From CAZCTO01 sp964501725 (GTDB lineage: Bacteria > Bacillota > Clostridia > Saccharofermentanales > Saccharofermentanaceae): 40,456 nucleotides of DNA. Positions 24,819 to 32,912 of the stretch are shown here, piece after piece. Both the position numbers and the translations under genes were made by a program. The DNA lies in contig CAZCTO010000020.1 of assembly GCA_964501725.1 (NCBI GenBank), forward strand, positions 1 through 40,456, written 5' to 3'. Each line of letters opens with the position of its first letter. Within the stretch, counting starts at the first letter, position 1. Under the pieces are notes generated by a model. The model ran no database searches. It was not told where the DNA came from and was given only the letters and a program-made list of their open reading frames with translations.

Positions 24819-26174
24819 ATGGATAGATTATTCGGAACCGATGGTGTTCGCGGAGTTGCAAACACGGAATTGACGCCCGACTTGGCTTTTAAACTGGGTT
24901 ATGCCGGCGCGAATGTTCTGGCCGTAAATACGAACAAGAAACCTTCGATTCTTATTGGTATGGATACGCGCATTTCCTGTAAAATGCTTGAAGCTGCTCT
25001 TGCAGCGGGGATTTGTTCTGCCGGTGCGGATGCGGTGCTGTGCGGTGTACTTCCGACTCCTGCTATTGCATACCTGACAGGTAAATATAAGTGTGATGCC
25101 GGAGTCATGATCTCCGCCTCACATAATTCATATGAGTATAACGGAATTAAGTTCTTCTCAGGCAACGGATTTAAACTATCAGATGAAATGGAAGACGAGA
25201 TCGCGCTTCGAGTGAAGGAATATGATGCGTTCTCCAAAAACCGTCCCTGCGGTGAGGACGTCGGGACAGCTTATTTCCGTGATGAGGCATCGCATCAGTA
25301 CGTCGAACATCTGAAAAGAAGAATGAGTGTTGATCTTTCCGGGATGAGAATTGCGATTGACTGCGCAAACGGTGCGGCAAGCAATATCGCTCCGGGTCTT
25401 TTCGAAGATCTCGGCGCAACAGTAATCGTCATCGGAAATAAACCCAATGGTTTGAATATTAATAAGAATTGCGGATCGACACACCTTGAAGAACTGCAGA
25501 ATCTGGTTGTATCTGAAAAATGTGATTTGGGACTGGCTTTTGACGGAGATGCAGACAGACTTCTTGCTGTGGATAGCGAAGGAAAGACGGTTGACGGTGA
25601 CGAGATCCTATCTATCATAGCAATGGACATGAAAGCAAACGGAGAACTAAAGTCCGACACTATTGTGATCACGGTGATGAGCAACCTCGGTCTTGATATT
25701 ATGGCTAAGAAGAACAGGTTAAATCTTGAAAAGACGAAAGTCGGAGACAGATATGTGCTTGAGAAAATGATCGAGAAAGATTACAACATTGGCGGCGAGC
25801 AGTCCGGACATGTTATTTTACTGGATCATGCAACCACGGGTGACGGAACTCTCACGGCACTTGCATTACTTCAGGCTCTCTATAGGAAAAAAACCACGCT
25901 TAAAAAAGCGACCGAAATCATTCATATTCTTCCGCAGGTTCTTCTTTCGGCAAAGGTGAAGAATGAAGACAAGCAGAAGGCCATGGAGCTTAAGGAACTG
26001 AACGAAGCGATAGAGAAGTATGAGAAGATCCTCGACGGAAAAGGAAGAATTCTGGTACGTGCTTCCGGAACGGAACCCATCATTCGCGTTATGATAGAAG
26101 GCGAGAATGAGGATGAGATATCATTAATGGCCAGAGACTTGGTTGCGATCATTCAGACTAAATTAATCGTATAG
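24819..26174 (+). CDS. glmM: Phosphoglucosamine mutase
   Basis: 451 aa, normal length. Interconverts glucosamine-6-phosphate and glucosamine-1-phosphate for UDP-GlcNAc and peptidoglycan. The N-terminal LFGTDGVRG, the phosphoserine loop MISASHNSYEYNGIKFF, the metal-binding AFDGDADR and the C-terminal VRASGTEPIIRVMIEG are intact. The ATG at 24819 follows GGAGG at good spacing, 20 bp after cdaA; an upstream in-frame start would lie inside cdaA. GlmM is known to bind and restrain CdaA, so the pairing is functional as well as positional. Confidence 0.95.
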   Translation: MDRLFGTDGVRGVANTELTPDLAFKLGYAGANVLAVNTNKKPSILIGMDTRISCKMLEAALAAGICSAGADAVLCGVLPTPAIAYLTGKYKCDAGVMISASHNSYEYNGIKFFSGNGFKLSDEMEDEIALRVKEYDAFSKNRPCGEDVGTAYFRDEASHQYVEHLKRRMSVDLSGMRIAIDCANGAASNIAPGLFEDLGATVIVIGNKPNGLNINKNCGSTHLEELQNLVVSEKCDLGLAFDGDADRLLAVDSEGKTVDGDEILSIIAMDMKANGELKSDTIVITVMSNLGLDIMAKKNRLNLEKTKVGDRYVLEKMIEKDYNIGGEQSGHVILLDHATTGDGTLTALALLQALYRKKTTLKKATEIIHILPQVLLSAKVKNEDKQKAMELKELNEAIEKYEKILDGKGRILVRASGTEPIIRVMIEGENEDEISLMARDLVAIIQTKLIV

Positions 26175-26195
26175 TATTCAAAATTAGGAGGCCCT

Positions 26196-28061
26196 ATGTG
26201 CGGTATTGTGGGTTATGTCGGTAGTCAGGAAGCACTGCCGATTGTTATTCATGGATTGAAAAAATTGGAATACAGAGGATATGACTCGGCAGGCGTTACT
26301 TTTCTTTCCGATGAGAAGATAAAGCTTGTCAAGAAGAAGGGAAGGATAGCAAACCTGATTGAAGCGCTGGAGGAGTCCGGTTTTGCTACCGCTAAGGATG
26401 AAAATCATAAAGATAACATCCATCTTGCTATGGGACATACAAGGTGGGCGACACACGGAGCTCCCAGTGATGAGAATTCTCACCCGCATGTGTCCGGTCA
26501 TGGTCATGTATGTGTTGTTCACAACGGAATAATCGAAAATTATGTAGAATTGCGAGCCTTCCTAAAGAATAAGGGGTTCCGCTTCTTATCGGAAACAGAC
26601 ACCGAAGTGGTTGCTCACCTCATTGAATATCATTATATGCACAGAGGCGACGGAGACATTTTCACAGCGACACAAGAAGCATTACTCGAAATTGAAGGAT
26701 CATATGCTCTTGTTGTACTTTGTTCTGAATACCCCGAGATTCTTATTACGGCGAAAAAAGACAATCCACTGATTATCGGAATCGGGCAAGGCGAAAATAT
26801 CATCGCATCGGATATTCCGGCGGTGATAAAACATACACGGAACATACTTGTTCTCGAAGATAATGAGATAGCGGTTGTTCACAAAGACAGCGTCAAGCTT
26901 TACACCGTTTTCGGTCAAATGGTTAATCGGGATACTATTTATGTTGATTGGGATTCTGAGGCCGCAGAAAAGGGCGGATTCGAACATTTTATGATGAAGG
27001 AAATGTTTGAAGAGCCCAAGGCAGTCAGGGCAACGATTACTCCGAGAATTCGATCGAACCGGATCATGCTTGAAGATTTTCCGCTAAGCAAAGAACGCAT
27101 TCAAATAGCATCGCAGATTCATATCGTTGCATGTGGTACTGCATACCACGCCGGATGCGTCGGTAAGAATCTGATCGAAAAGCTTTGCAGAATTCCCGTT
27201 GAGGTTAACGTAGCTTCAGAATTTCGATATAAAGACCCGATTATTGACGAGAATTCAATTGTCATCATTATCAGTCAATCCGGCGAAACGCTGGATACAC
27301 TTGCGGCTATGCGGGAAGCAAAAAGACGGGGGGCACTTACTCTGTCAATCGTCAATGTGATCGGAAGCTCCATTGCAAGAGAAGCAGATTTTGTTCTTTA
27401 TACGGCGGCAGGTCCGGAAATCTCCGTTGCCTCAACCAAGGCATATCTGACGCAATTGGCATGTATTTTTCTGATGTCCTTTGAAATGGCTCACATTATC
27501 GGACGAATTGAGGACAGTGAGTACATACGCTACCAGCAGGAGCTACTGCTTCTTCCGGACAAAATTGCCGAAACACTCGAAAAGCAGTCTGAGATACAAC
27601 GGTTTGCATCCATGCACTTTAACGCAAAAAGTGTTTTTTTCATCGGAAGAGGGCTTGATTATTTTCTATCCATGGAGGCCTCACTCAAGCTCAAAGAAAT
27701 ATCCTACATTCACTCGGAGGCATATCCCGGCGGTGAACTCAAACACGGAACGATTGCGCTTATTGAAAAGGGCACCATGGTTGTCTGTTCTCTGACACAG
27801 GAAAATCTCATGGATAAGATGATCTCCAACATTGAAGAGGTCAAGGCTCGCGGCGCAGTTGTTCTCGGCATTACGACTGAGAAGCAACAACGCGCAATTC
27901 AAGCTTGTGATGAAGTTTTCATTATTCCTCAAACGGATCCGCTTCTTGCGCCGATGCTTGCGGTTACCCCTTGCCAGCTTTTTGCCTATTATGTTGCGGT
28001 TAATAAGGGATGCGACGTTGATAAACCGCGGAATCTCGCAAAGAGCGTTACAGTAGAGTAG
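26196..28061 (+). CDS. glmS: Glutamine-fructose-6-phosphate aminotransferase
   Basis: 621 aa, near the usual 600-610. Makes glucosamine-6-phosphate from fructose-6-phosphate and glutamine. The N-terminal Cys2 nucleophile (MCGIVGYVG) and the glutaminase motifs TRWATHG and HNGIIENY are present. Two SIS domains follow (ISQSGETLDT and related), and the C-terminus ends PRNLAKSVTVE as in the family. AGGAGG precedes the ATG, 21 bp after glmM. That gap is too small for a glmS ribozyme, so the usual GlcN6P-sensing ribozyme is absent here. Confidence 0.95.
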   Translation: MCGIVGYVGSQEALPIVIHGLKKLEYRGYDSAGVTFLSDEKIKLVKKKGRIANLIEALEESGFATAKDENHKDNIHLAMGHTRWATHGAPSDENSHPHVSGHGHVCVVHNGIIENYVELRAFLKNKGFRFLSETDTEVVAHLIEYHYMHRGDGDIFTATQEALLEIEGSYALVVLCSEYPEILITAKKDNPLIIGIGQGENIIASDIPAVIKHTRNILVLEDNEIAVVHKDSVKLYTVFGQMVNRDTIYVDWDSEAAEKGGFEHFMMKEMFEEPKAVRATITPRIRSNRIMLEDFPLSKERIQIASQIHIVACGTAYHAGCVGKNLIEKLCRIPVEVNVASEFRYKDPIIDENSIVIIISQSGETLDTLAAMREAKRRGALTLSIVNVIGSSIAREADFVLYTAAGPEISVASTKAYLTQLACIFLMSFEMAHIIGRIEDSEYIRYQQELLLLPDKIAETLEKQSEIQRFASMHFNAKSVFFIGRGLDYFLSMEASLKLKEISYIHSEAYPGGELKHGTIALIEKGTMVVCSLTQENLMDKMISNIEEVKARGAVVLGITTEKQQRAIQACDEVFIIPQTDPLLAPMLAVTPCQLFAYYVAVNKGCDVDKPRNLAKSVTVE

Positions 28062-28071
28062 TTAGTAGTCT

Positions 28072-28938
28072 TCAATCCGCGGCGAGAAGGTCCCTGTAGT
28101 GCTGAAGCAATTTCTGTTGGTCCTCAGGTAACTGGGGATATTGAGGGTCGATTCCTTTAAGTGTTTTCAGCAGGATTTCGCTAACCAAGGTCCGGGCAAA
28201 CCACTTGCTGTCTGCAGGAACTACATACCAAGGGGCATGCTTGGTGGAGGTGTTCTGAATCATTTCTTCGAATGCCTTATGGTAATCGTCCCAACACTCG
28301 CGCTCATCCAAATCGCCGGCACTGAATTTCCAGTTTTTGGCAGGGTCGTCAATCCTGGCAAGAATTCGTTTTTTCTGCTCATCTTTTGAAAGATGAAGAA
28401 AAATTTTGATAATAACAATGCCGTTTTCCGACAAATATTTCTCGAAATCATTGATCTGTCTGTAACGGCGCTTCCAGATATCTCCTTTGGTGAGATTCTC
28501 CGGGAGTTGCTGTTTGGCGGGGAGGTCGTGGACTTTTACGACCAGAACTTCTTCGTAGTGCGATCGGTTAAACACACCGATCGTCCCTCTTTGAGGAAGT
28601 TGCCTGTTGATGCGCCACAGATAATCATGATCAAGTTCTTCAGTTGTCGGTGCCTTGAAGCAGCTGACACTGCATCCCTGAGGATTAAGGCCGCTGGTCA
28701 CATTCTTAATTGTGCCGTCTTTGCCGGCTGCATCCGTCGCCTGAATAATCATAAGGACACTTTGCTTGTTTTGCGCATAGAGTTTATCCTGAAGAGCCGC
28801 GGATTCATTTGTATTTTTTCTCAGCATCTCCTCGACCTTGGTCCGGTCTTTTTTTGAATAATCAAGCGTATCATCGCATCGGATGGAATCGAGTTTGAAT
28901 TTGCTGCCGTTGGTTATGCAGAATTTTGAAATATCCAT
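28072..28938 (-). CDS. Polyphosphate kinase 2 family protein
   Basis: 288 aa, PPK2 family. Uses polyphosphate to phosphorylate nucleotides, most often AMP or ADP in small single-domain members. Walker A (DAAGKDGTI, about 72-80), the lid FNRSHYEEVLV and the Arg-rich motifs DIWKRRYRQIN and KKRILARIDD are present. GGGGGACACAT precedes the ATG at 28938. An upstream in-frame ATG (29016) is less likely as it lacks this spacing. It is convergent with glmS and divergent from the beta-helix protein. Substrate class (I-III) is not decided. Confidence 0.9.
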   Translation of the reverse strand: MDISKFCITNGSKFKLDSIRCDDTLDYSKKDRTKVEEMLRKNTNESAALQDKLYAQNKQSVLMIIQATDAAGKDGTIKNVTSGLNPQGCSVSCFKAPTTEELDHDYLWRINRQLPQRGTIGVFNRSHYEEVLVVKVHDLPAKQQLPENLTKGDIWKRRYRQINDFEKYLSENGIVIIKIFLHLSKDEQKKRILARIDDPAKNWKFSAGDLDERECWDDYHKAFEEMIQNTSTKHAPWYVVPADSKWFARTLVSEILLKTLKGIDPQYPQLPEDQQKLLQHYRDLLAAD

Positions 28939-29066
28939 ATGTGTCCCCCAATTGGTTTGTTGTTTCATTTTTAATATACTCCCCGAATTTATGACAAACA
29001 AGAAAAATGAAGACAATTACCGGTAAACTTGATAAAATGTTTCCATGTTGAAACGGAGGCGATTAT

Positions 29067-29738
29067 ATGGTTATTGGAATACGGATTTCTGATTTATTGG
29101 ATCTTGAGAAAACAATTGCAAAGGACATTTTTATGGATCGGACTTATGTGTGGGATGTTCTTCCGGATATCTCCGGATTTATTCGGAAGTTAGGGCCGAC
29201 ACTGAGTCCCGATGAGTATAACCAGATCGGAGAAGATATCTGGATTTCGAAAAGCGCGAAGATATTTGACTCCGCTTATATTGCCGGCCCGTGCATAATT
29301 GATCATAATGCCGAGGTCAGACATTGCGCGTTTATTCGCGGCAGTGCAATTGTCGGAAAAAATACGGTCGTCGGCAATTCGACCGAACTTAAGAACGTGA
29401 TCCTTTTCGATGGGGTTCAGGTTCCTCATTATAATTACGTCGGTGACTCGGTTTTGGGATATAAGGCACACATGGGCGCGGGTGCAATTACTTCCAATGT
29501 TAAGTCGGATCATACGCTTACGACTTTTCAATTCGGTTCCGAAAAAATGCCGACCGGAATGAAAAAATTCGGTGCGGTAATCGGAGATCGAACGGAAATA
29601 GGCTGCAATAGTGTTTTAAACCCGGCAACAATTATCGGCAGGGACTCAACCGTGTATCCGTTATCGATGGTTCGTGGATTCGTTCCGTCCAAAAGTATTT
29701 ATAAAAAGCAGGGAGAGGTCGTTGCAAAAAAGGACTGA
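29067..29738 (+). CDS. GlmU-like left-handed beta-helix (hexapeptide) protein
   Basis: 223 aa. The N-terminal ~65 aa are unlike the helix. The remainder holds hexapeptide repeats ([LIV]GxxxxI pattern; IWISKSAKIFDSAYIAGPC, IVGKNTVVGNS, VVIGDRTEIGCN) that fold as the left-handed beta-helix of GlmU C-terminal domains, including HMGAGAITSN. It lacks the N-terminal uridylyltransferase, so it is not full GlmU. It is probably a sugar-nucleotide acetyltransferase or a regulator of such chemistry. GGAGG lies upstream of the ATG. Context (glmM/glmS a few genes back) suggests amino-sugar metabolism. Confidence 0.8.
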   Translation: MVIGIRISDLLDLEKTIAKDIFMDRTYVWDVLPDISGFIRKLGPTLSPDEYNQIGEDIWISKSAKIFDSAYIAGPCIIDHNAEVRHCAFIRGSAIVGKNTVVGNSTELKNVILFDGVQVPHYNYVGDSVLGYKAHMGAGAITSNVKSDHTLTTFQFGSEKMPTGMKKFGAVIGDRTEIGCNSVLNPATIIGRDSTVYPLSMVRGFVPSKSIYKKQGEVVAKKD

Positions 29739-29751
29739 TAAAAAATCCGCA

Positions 29752-29795
29752 CATAAGAAAGCTTCCCCGGATATATCCGGGGAAGCTTTCTTATG
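29752..29795. terminator. Bidirectional terminator, perfect 44-bp palindrome
   Basis: A perfect 22+22-base palindrome centred at 29773/29774, with A- and T-rich outer ends. It lies between the convergent beta-helix and HEAT-repeat genes, so it can end both messages. Confidence 0.8.
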
Positions 29796-29807
29796 ATCAA
29801 ATAAAAC

Positions 29808-30149
29808 CTAGATAATCCTGGTGCGAATCTTATCAAGTGATTCTCTTGCAATTTGCCGAACATAGGGGTCCGCATCCGCAAAAGCCAATTTCTTAACGTA
29901 TTCCTCACAGTGCTTCGCATTGATGTTTCCGACTGCTTCAGCAGCTGCTGCCCTGACAATCGAGGAAGTGTCTCTCAGTAAAGGAATCAAATGCGTTCCC
30001 GACTCGTATGACTTGATTTGCCCTAATGCTTGCGCAACAGCTGCCCTAACCTCATCATCTGAATCATCAGCCATTTTGACAAGAGCATCAAGATTCTGCT
30101 TTTTCCCCAGCTTATCAATCTTTTCTACTACTCTTTCTATTCGTGCCAT
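29808..30149 (-). CDS. HEAT-repeat protein
   Basis: 113 aa, cytoplasmic, with about three HEAT (PBS-lyase type) repeats: DDSDDEVRAAVAQALGQI, DTSSIVRAAAAEAVGNI and DADPYVRQIARESLDKI. Such proteins act as protein-binding scaffolds. AAGGGG lies 8 bases before the ATG. It is short for the family but complete. It is convergent with the beta-helix gene across the palindrome terminator. Partner unknown. Confidence 0.8.
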   Translation of the reverse strand: MARIERVVEKIDKLGKKQNLDALVKMADDSDDEVRAAVAQALGQIKSYESGTHLIPLLRDTSSIVRAAAAEAVGNINAKHCEEYVKKLAFADADPYVRQIARESLDKIRTRII

Positions 30150-30169
30150 CTTGATCGCCCCTTCCTAGT

Positions 30170-30449
30170 CTTTTATATCCTCACCTAAATTATGCTCTGA
30201 ATTGTTGTCGAACGCTATAGTAACAGGGTATGATTTTGTAAAATAAGTGTGTCATAAATGTGAATAGGAGCAATTCATAATGAGCTCTTGATTTATGGAT
30301 CGAAACCAAAATGTTAGCAAAACGTTACGCTCATTGTTCTACAACGTTTTTCATTGTGCTATACTTTTATAGTCACATGGTGGACTCAAATCAAATATAT
30401 TTGAACAAAATCGCATATTTGTGTGAACAAGTGCTTAGGAAGGATCAGC
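30170..30449. other. Intergenic region upstream of the CapA gene, with an inverted repeat
   Basis: No gene seen. It holds the inverted repeat AAAACGTT (30319-30326) / AACGTTTT (30343-30350), which could be an operator or a weak terminator, and an extended -10, TGCTATACT (30357-30365), that would read into the CapA gene. Confidence 0.5.
30357..30365 (+). promoter_or_regulatory. Extended -10 promoter for the CapA gene
   Basis: TGCTATACT (TGn plus -10 at 30360-30365). No good -35 is seen. It lies 10 bases downstream of the inverted repeat AAAACGTT/AACGTTTT. The leader to the ATG at 30450 would be about 80 nt. Confidence 0.5.
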
Positions 30450-31598
30450 ATGACCACCCAATCAGCCCCGCATAAAATGCATAATCCAATAAGATGGTTG
30501 GTGTTTTTTTGTATTATGATCCTGTTTGTAGTTTCAGGATGTTCTTCCTTTTCTGATGGTAATGTTGATACGTTTACTCCGAAATCTCCGTCAGAATTGA
30601 TTTATAGTGACAGCTCAGGATTATCCCAATCTTCAACATCCGCGAAGCCTACTGTAACGCCCACACCCACCCCGACCCCGACCCCGACACCGACACCGAC
30701 GGCCAAGGAAATTGTCGTCAGCTTTATTGGTGATTGTACATTGGGTCAAAACAAAGATCTGGGTAATGTGGATTACAGTTTTGCAAATGTTGTTGGCACA
30801 AATTATGAGTATCCGTTTAAGAATGCATTTGATATCCTTGGAACTGATGATTTAACACTTGCAAATCTTGAGGGTCCGCTAACAGAAGCAACGGGATTCC
30901 GCGAGAAAGAGATTGTTTTCAAAGGCCCTCCGGAATATGTAAATATTCTTTCTCTCGGAAGTGTTGAGGCCGTCAATCTTTCTAATAATCATTCGTACGA
31001 TTACTGGGACAAAGGATTAGCAGATACAAAAAAAGTTCTTGATGATGCGGGAATACTATGGAGTGATAACAAGACCTATGCCATATATGAAGTAGACGGG
31101 GTCAAGATAGGCATGGCGGGTTTCACTTTTCCCTGGCAGCTGGAGCCGATATATGAAGCGATTGATTCACTACGAGCCGATGGTTGTGATATCGTGATCA
31201 TTACCGTTCATACCGGAGTAGAAAGAATGTATGAACCCGAATCTGTGGCGGTTAAAATGGCTCATGCCATAATCGATTACGGAGCGGACATCTATGTCGG
31301 TCATCACCCGCACAGACTGCAGCCGATTGAGTACTATAACGGAAAGTATATTTTGTACAGTCTTTCGAATTTTGTTTTCGGAGGCCAGCCATGGCTGACA
31401 GACCCGGATACAGCTATTGTTCAGTGCACGTTTACAGTTGATCTCGGCGAATTGATTGACTGCAGACTGAACGTCTTTCCCTATTCGATGACCACCACTT
31501 TTCCCGGTAATGATTACTGTCCGATGCCTTATGCCCCCGGATCGGATGAATACTATGATGTTCTCGATAAGCTGCGCTGGTCCGAGTCACCGGAATGA
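30450..31598 (+). CDS. CapA-family lipoprotein (poly-gamma-glutamate synthesis/metallophosphoesterase fold)
   Basis: 382 aa. The signal peptide ends in a lipobox VSGC with Cys31. A Thr/Pro linker (about 60-84; repeated TP) separates it from the CapA domain (about 86-380), whose motifs are SFIGDCTLGQ, LANLEGPLT, NLSNNHSYD, TVHTGVERMY and YVGHHPHRLQ. CapA domains share a calcineurin-like fold and have been linked to gamma-PGA export, but a catalytic role in lipoprotein members is unproven. The ATG at 30450 has GGAAGG 6 bases upstream. It stands apart from its neighbours, with purE next after 65 bp. Confidence 0.87.
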   Translation: MTTQSAPHKMHNPIRWLVFFCIMILFVVSGCSSFSDGNVDTFTPKSPSELIYSDSSGLSQSSTSAKPTVTPTPTPTPTPTPTPTAKEIVVSFIGDCTLGQNKDLGNVDYSFANVVGTNYEYPFKNAFDILGTDDLTLANLEGPLTEATGFREKEIVFKGPPEYVNILSLGSVEAVNLSNNHSYDYWDKGLADTKKVLDDAGILWSDNKTYAIYEVDGVKIGMAGFTFPWQLEPIYEAIDSLRADGCDIVIITVHTGVERMYEPESVAVKMAHAIIDYGADIYVGHHPHRLQPIEYYNGKYILYSLSNFVFGGQPWLTDPDTAIVQCTFTVDLGELIDCRLNVFPYSMTTTFPGNDYCPMPYAPGSDEYYDVLDKLRWSESPE

Positions 31599-31663
31599 GC
31601 GAAGCACAATAGGGAATAAGAGTTAATAAATCAGATTTTTGCATACCGAGCAGGAGGTAAAAA

Positions 31664-32170
31664 ATGGCAGACTCAAAAGTACTTGTGGTATTGGGTAGTG
31701 ACTCCGATTTCCCGATCATGGAGCCTTGTTTCAGACTACTGCTAAACTTTGGTGTTCAATATGATGCCTGTGTTTGTTCTGCCCATCGCTCTCCGCGAAA
31801 AGCTGCGGAAATTGCATCTCAAGCGAAAGAAATCGGATATAAAGTCATCATTGCGGCCGCAGGACTCGCGGCGCATTTGCCCGGTGTTCTTGCTGCTTAT
31901 ACCACTCTTCCCGTTATTGGTGTTCCTATTTGTACCGGTGCATTATCCGGGACTGACGCATTATATTCTATTGCTCAGATGCCTGCGGGTGTCCCTGTGG
32001 CATCGGTAGCCATTGACGGGGCTGCAAACGCGGCAATCCTTGCCGCACAGATTCTGGCATTGAGTGATGAACAGATTGGGAATATGCTGATTTCCTACAA
32101 AAAAGAACTGGAAATGTCAGTGGAGCTTCGTAATGAACGGCTTGCGGATAAGCTTCTGACGATCGGATAA
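31664..32170 (+). CDS. purE: N5-carboxyaminoimidazole ribonucleotide mutase
   Basis: 168 aa, typical PurE. It converts N5-CAIR to CAIR in purine synthesis. Motifs are LGSDSDFPIMEP, CSAHRSPRKA, AAAGLAAHLPGVLAA, GVPICTG and the MPAGVPVASVAIDGAANAA stretch. AGGAGG precedes the ATG. It begins a pur cluster (purE, N, H, D), but purC and the other steps are missing here. Confidence 0.95.
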   Translation: MADSKVLVVLGSDSDFPIMEPCFRLLLNFGVQYDACVCSAHRSPRKAAEIASQAKEIGYKVIIAAAGLAAHLPGVLAAYTTLPVIGVPICTGALSGTDALYSIAQMPAGVPVASVAIDGAANAAILAAQILALSDEQIGNMLISYKKELEMSVELRNERLADKLLTIG

Positions 32171-32262
32171 TAAGCATGGTAATGCATGTCAGATAAGTGC
32201 GGTGCATCCGGGTTTATGATATGAAAAGCGATTCATGATGCAGTAAGGAGAATAAATCACAA

Positions 32263-32910
32263 ATGAAGATTGCAGTTCTTGTATCCGGTGGCGGAACGAA
32301 CCTTCAGGCGATTATTGACAATATTGAAAATAAAACCTTGCATGGAGTTGAGATTTCTCTCGTGATATCGTCGACACCGAATGCCTATGCGATCATACGA
32401 GCTCAGAATCATCATATCCCGGTCAGCGTAATATCTAAAAAGCAATTCAAAGACGTACTCGATTACGATGAGGTCATGTTTTCGACGCTGCAGGAATCCG
32501 GGGCCGAACTTATCGTTCTGGCCGGATTTCTATCCTTGCTTGGTGAGAAAGTCGTATCCTGCTACCACAACCGGATTATCAATGTGCATCCTGCTCTTAT
32601 CCCGTCGTTTTGCGGACCGGGAATGTATGGAATACGCCCGCATGAAGCAGCACTTGCCCGTGGCGTTAAAGTATCCGGCGCTACAGTACATTTTGCAAAC
32701 GGTAAATATGATGAAGGCCCCATTCTTCTTCAGAAAACGGTCTGTGTGCTTGACGACGATACTGCTGAGATATTGCAGAAGCGAATTATGGTTGAGTGCG
32801 AGCAGGTTATTTTACCGATGGCAATTCAGCTGATCGCGGACAAAAAGGTCATTTTTAGAGACAATAAAGCCATTGTATTGACGGAAGATGAGCCCGTCGG
32901 AAAGGATTGA
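32263..32910 (+). CDS. purN: Phosphoribosylglycinamide formyltransferase
   Basis: 215 aa. Transfers a formyl group from 10-formyl-THF to GAR, step 3 of purine synthesis. The N-terminal VLVSGGGTNLQAIID, the INVHPALIPSF loop with its catalytic His (Asn and His are family ligands) and GATVHFANGKYDEGPILLQ are present. AAGGAG is upstream of the ATG. A gap of about 90 bp after purE holds no clear signal, and its stop meets the purH start. Confidence 0.94.
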   Translation: MKIAVLVSGGGTNLQAIIDNIENKTLHGVEISLVISSTPNAYAIIRAQNHHIPVSVISKKQFKDVLDYDEVMFSTLQESGAELIVLAGFLSLLGEKVVSCYHNRIINVHPALIPSFCGPGMYGIRPHEAALARGVKVSGATVHFANGKYDEGPILLQKTVCVLDDDTAEILQKRIMVECEQVILPMAIQLIADKKVIFRDNKAIVLTEDEPVGKD

Positions 32911-32912
32911 AT

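Noticed and set aside
26164..26195. glmS ribozyme
   Set aside because: Only 21 bases between glmM and glmS; no room for the fold.
30657..30702. Short tandem CCGACA-type repeats, considered as a CRISPR or microsatellite
   Set aside because: In frame they encode the Thr/Pro linker of the CapA lipoprotein.
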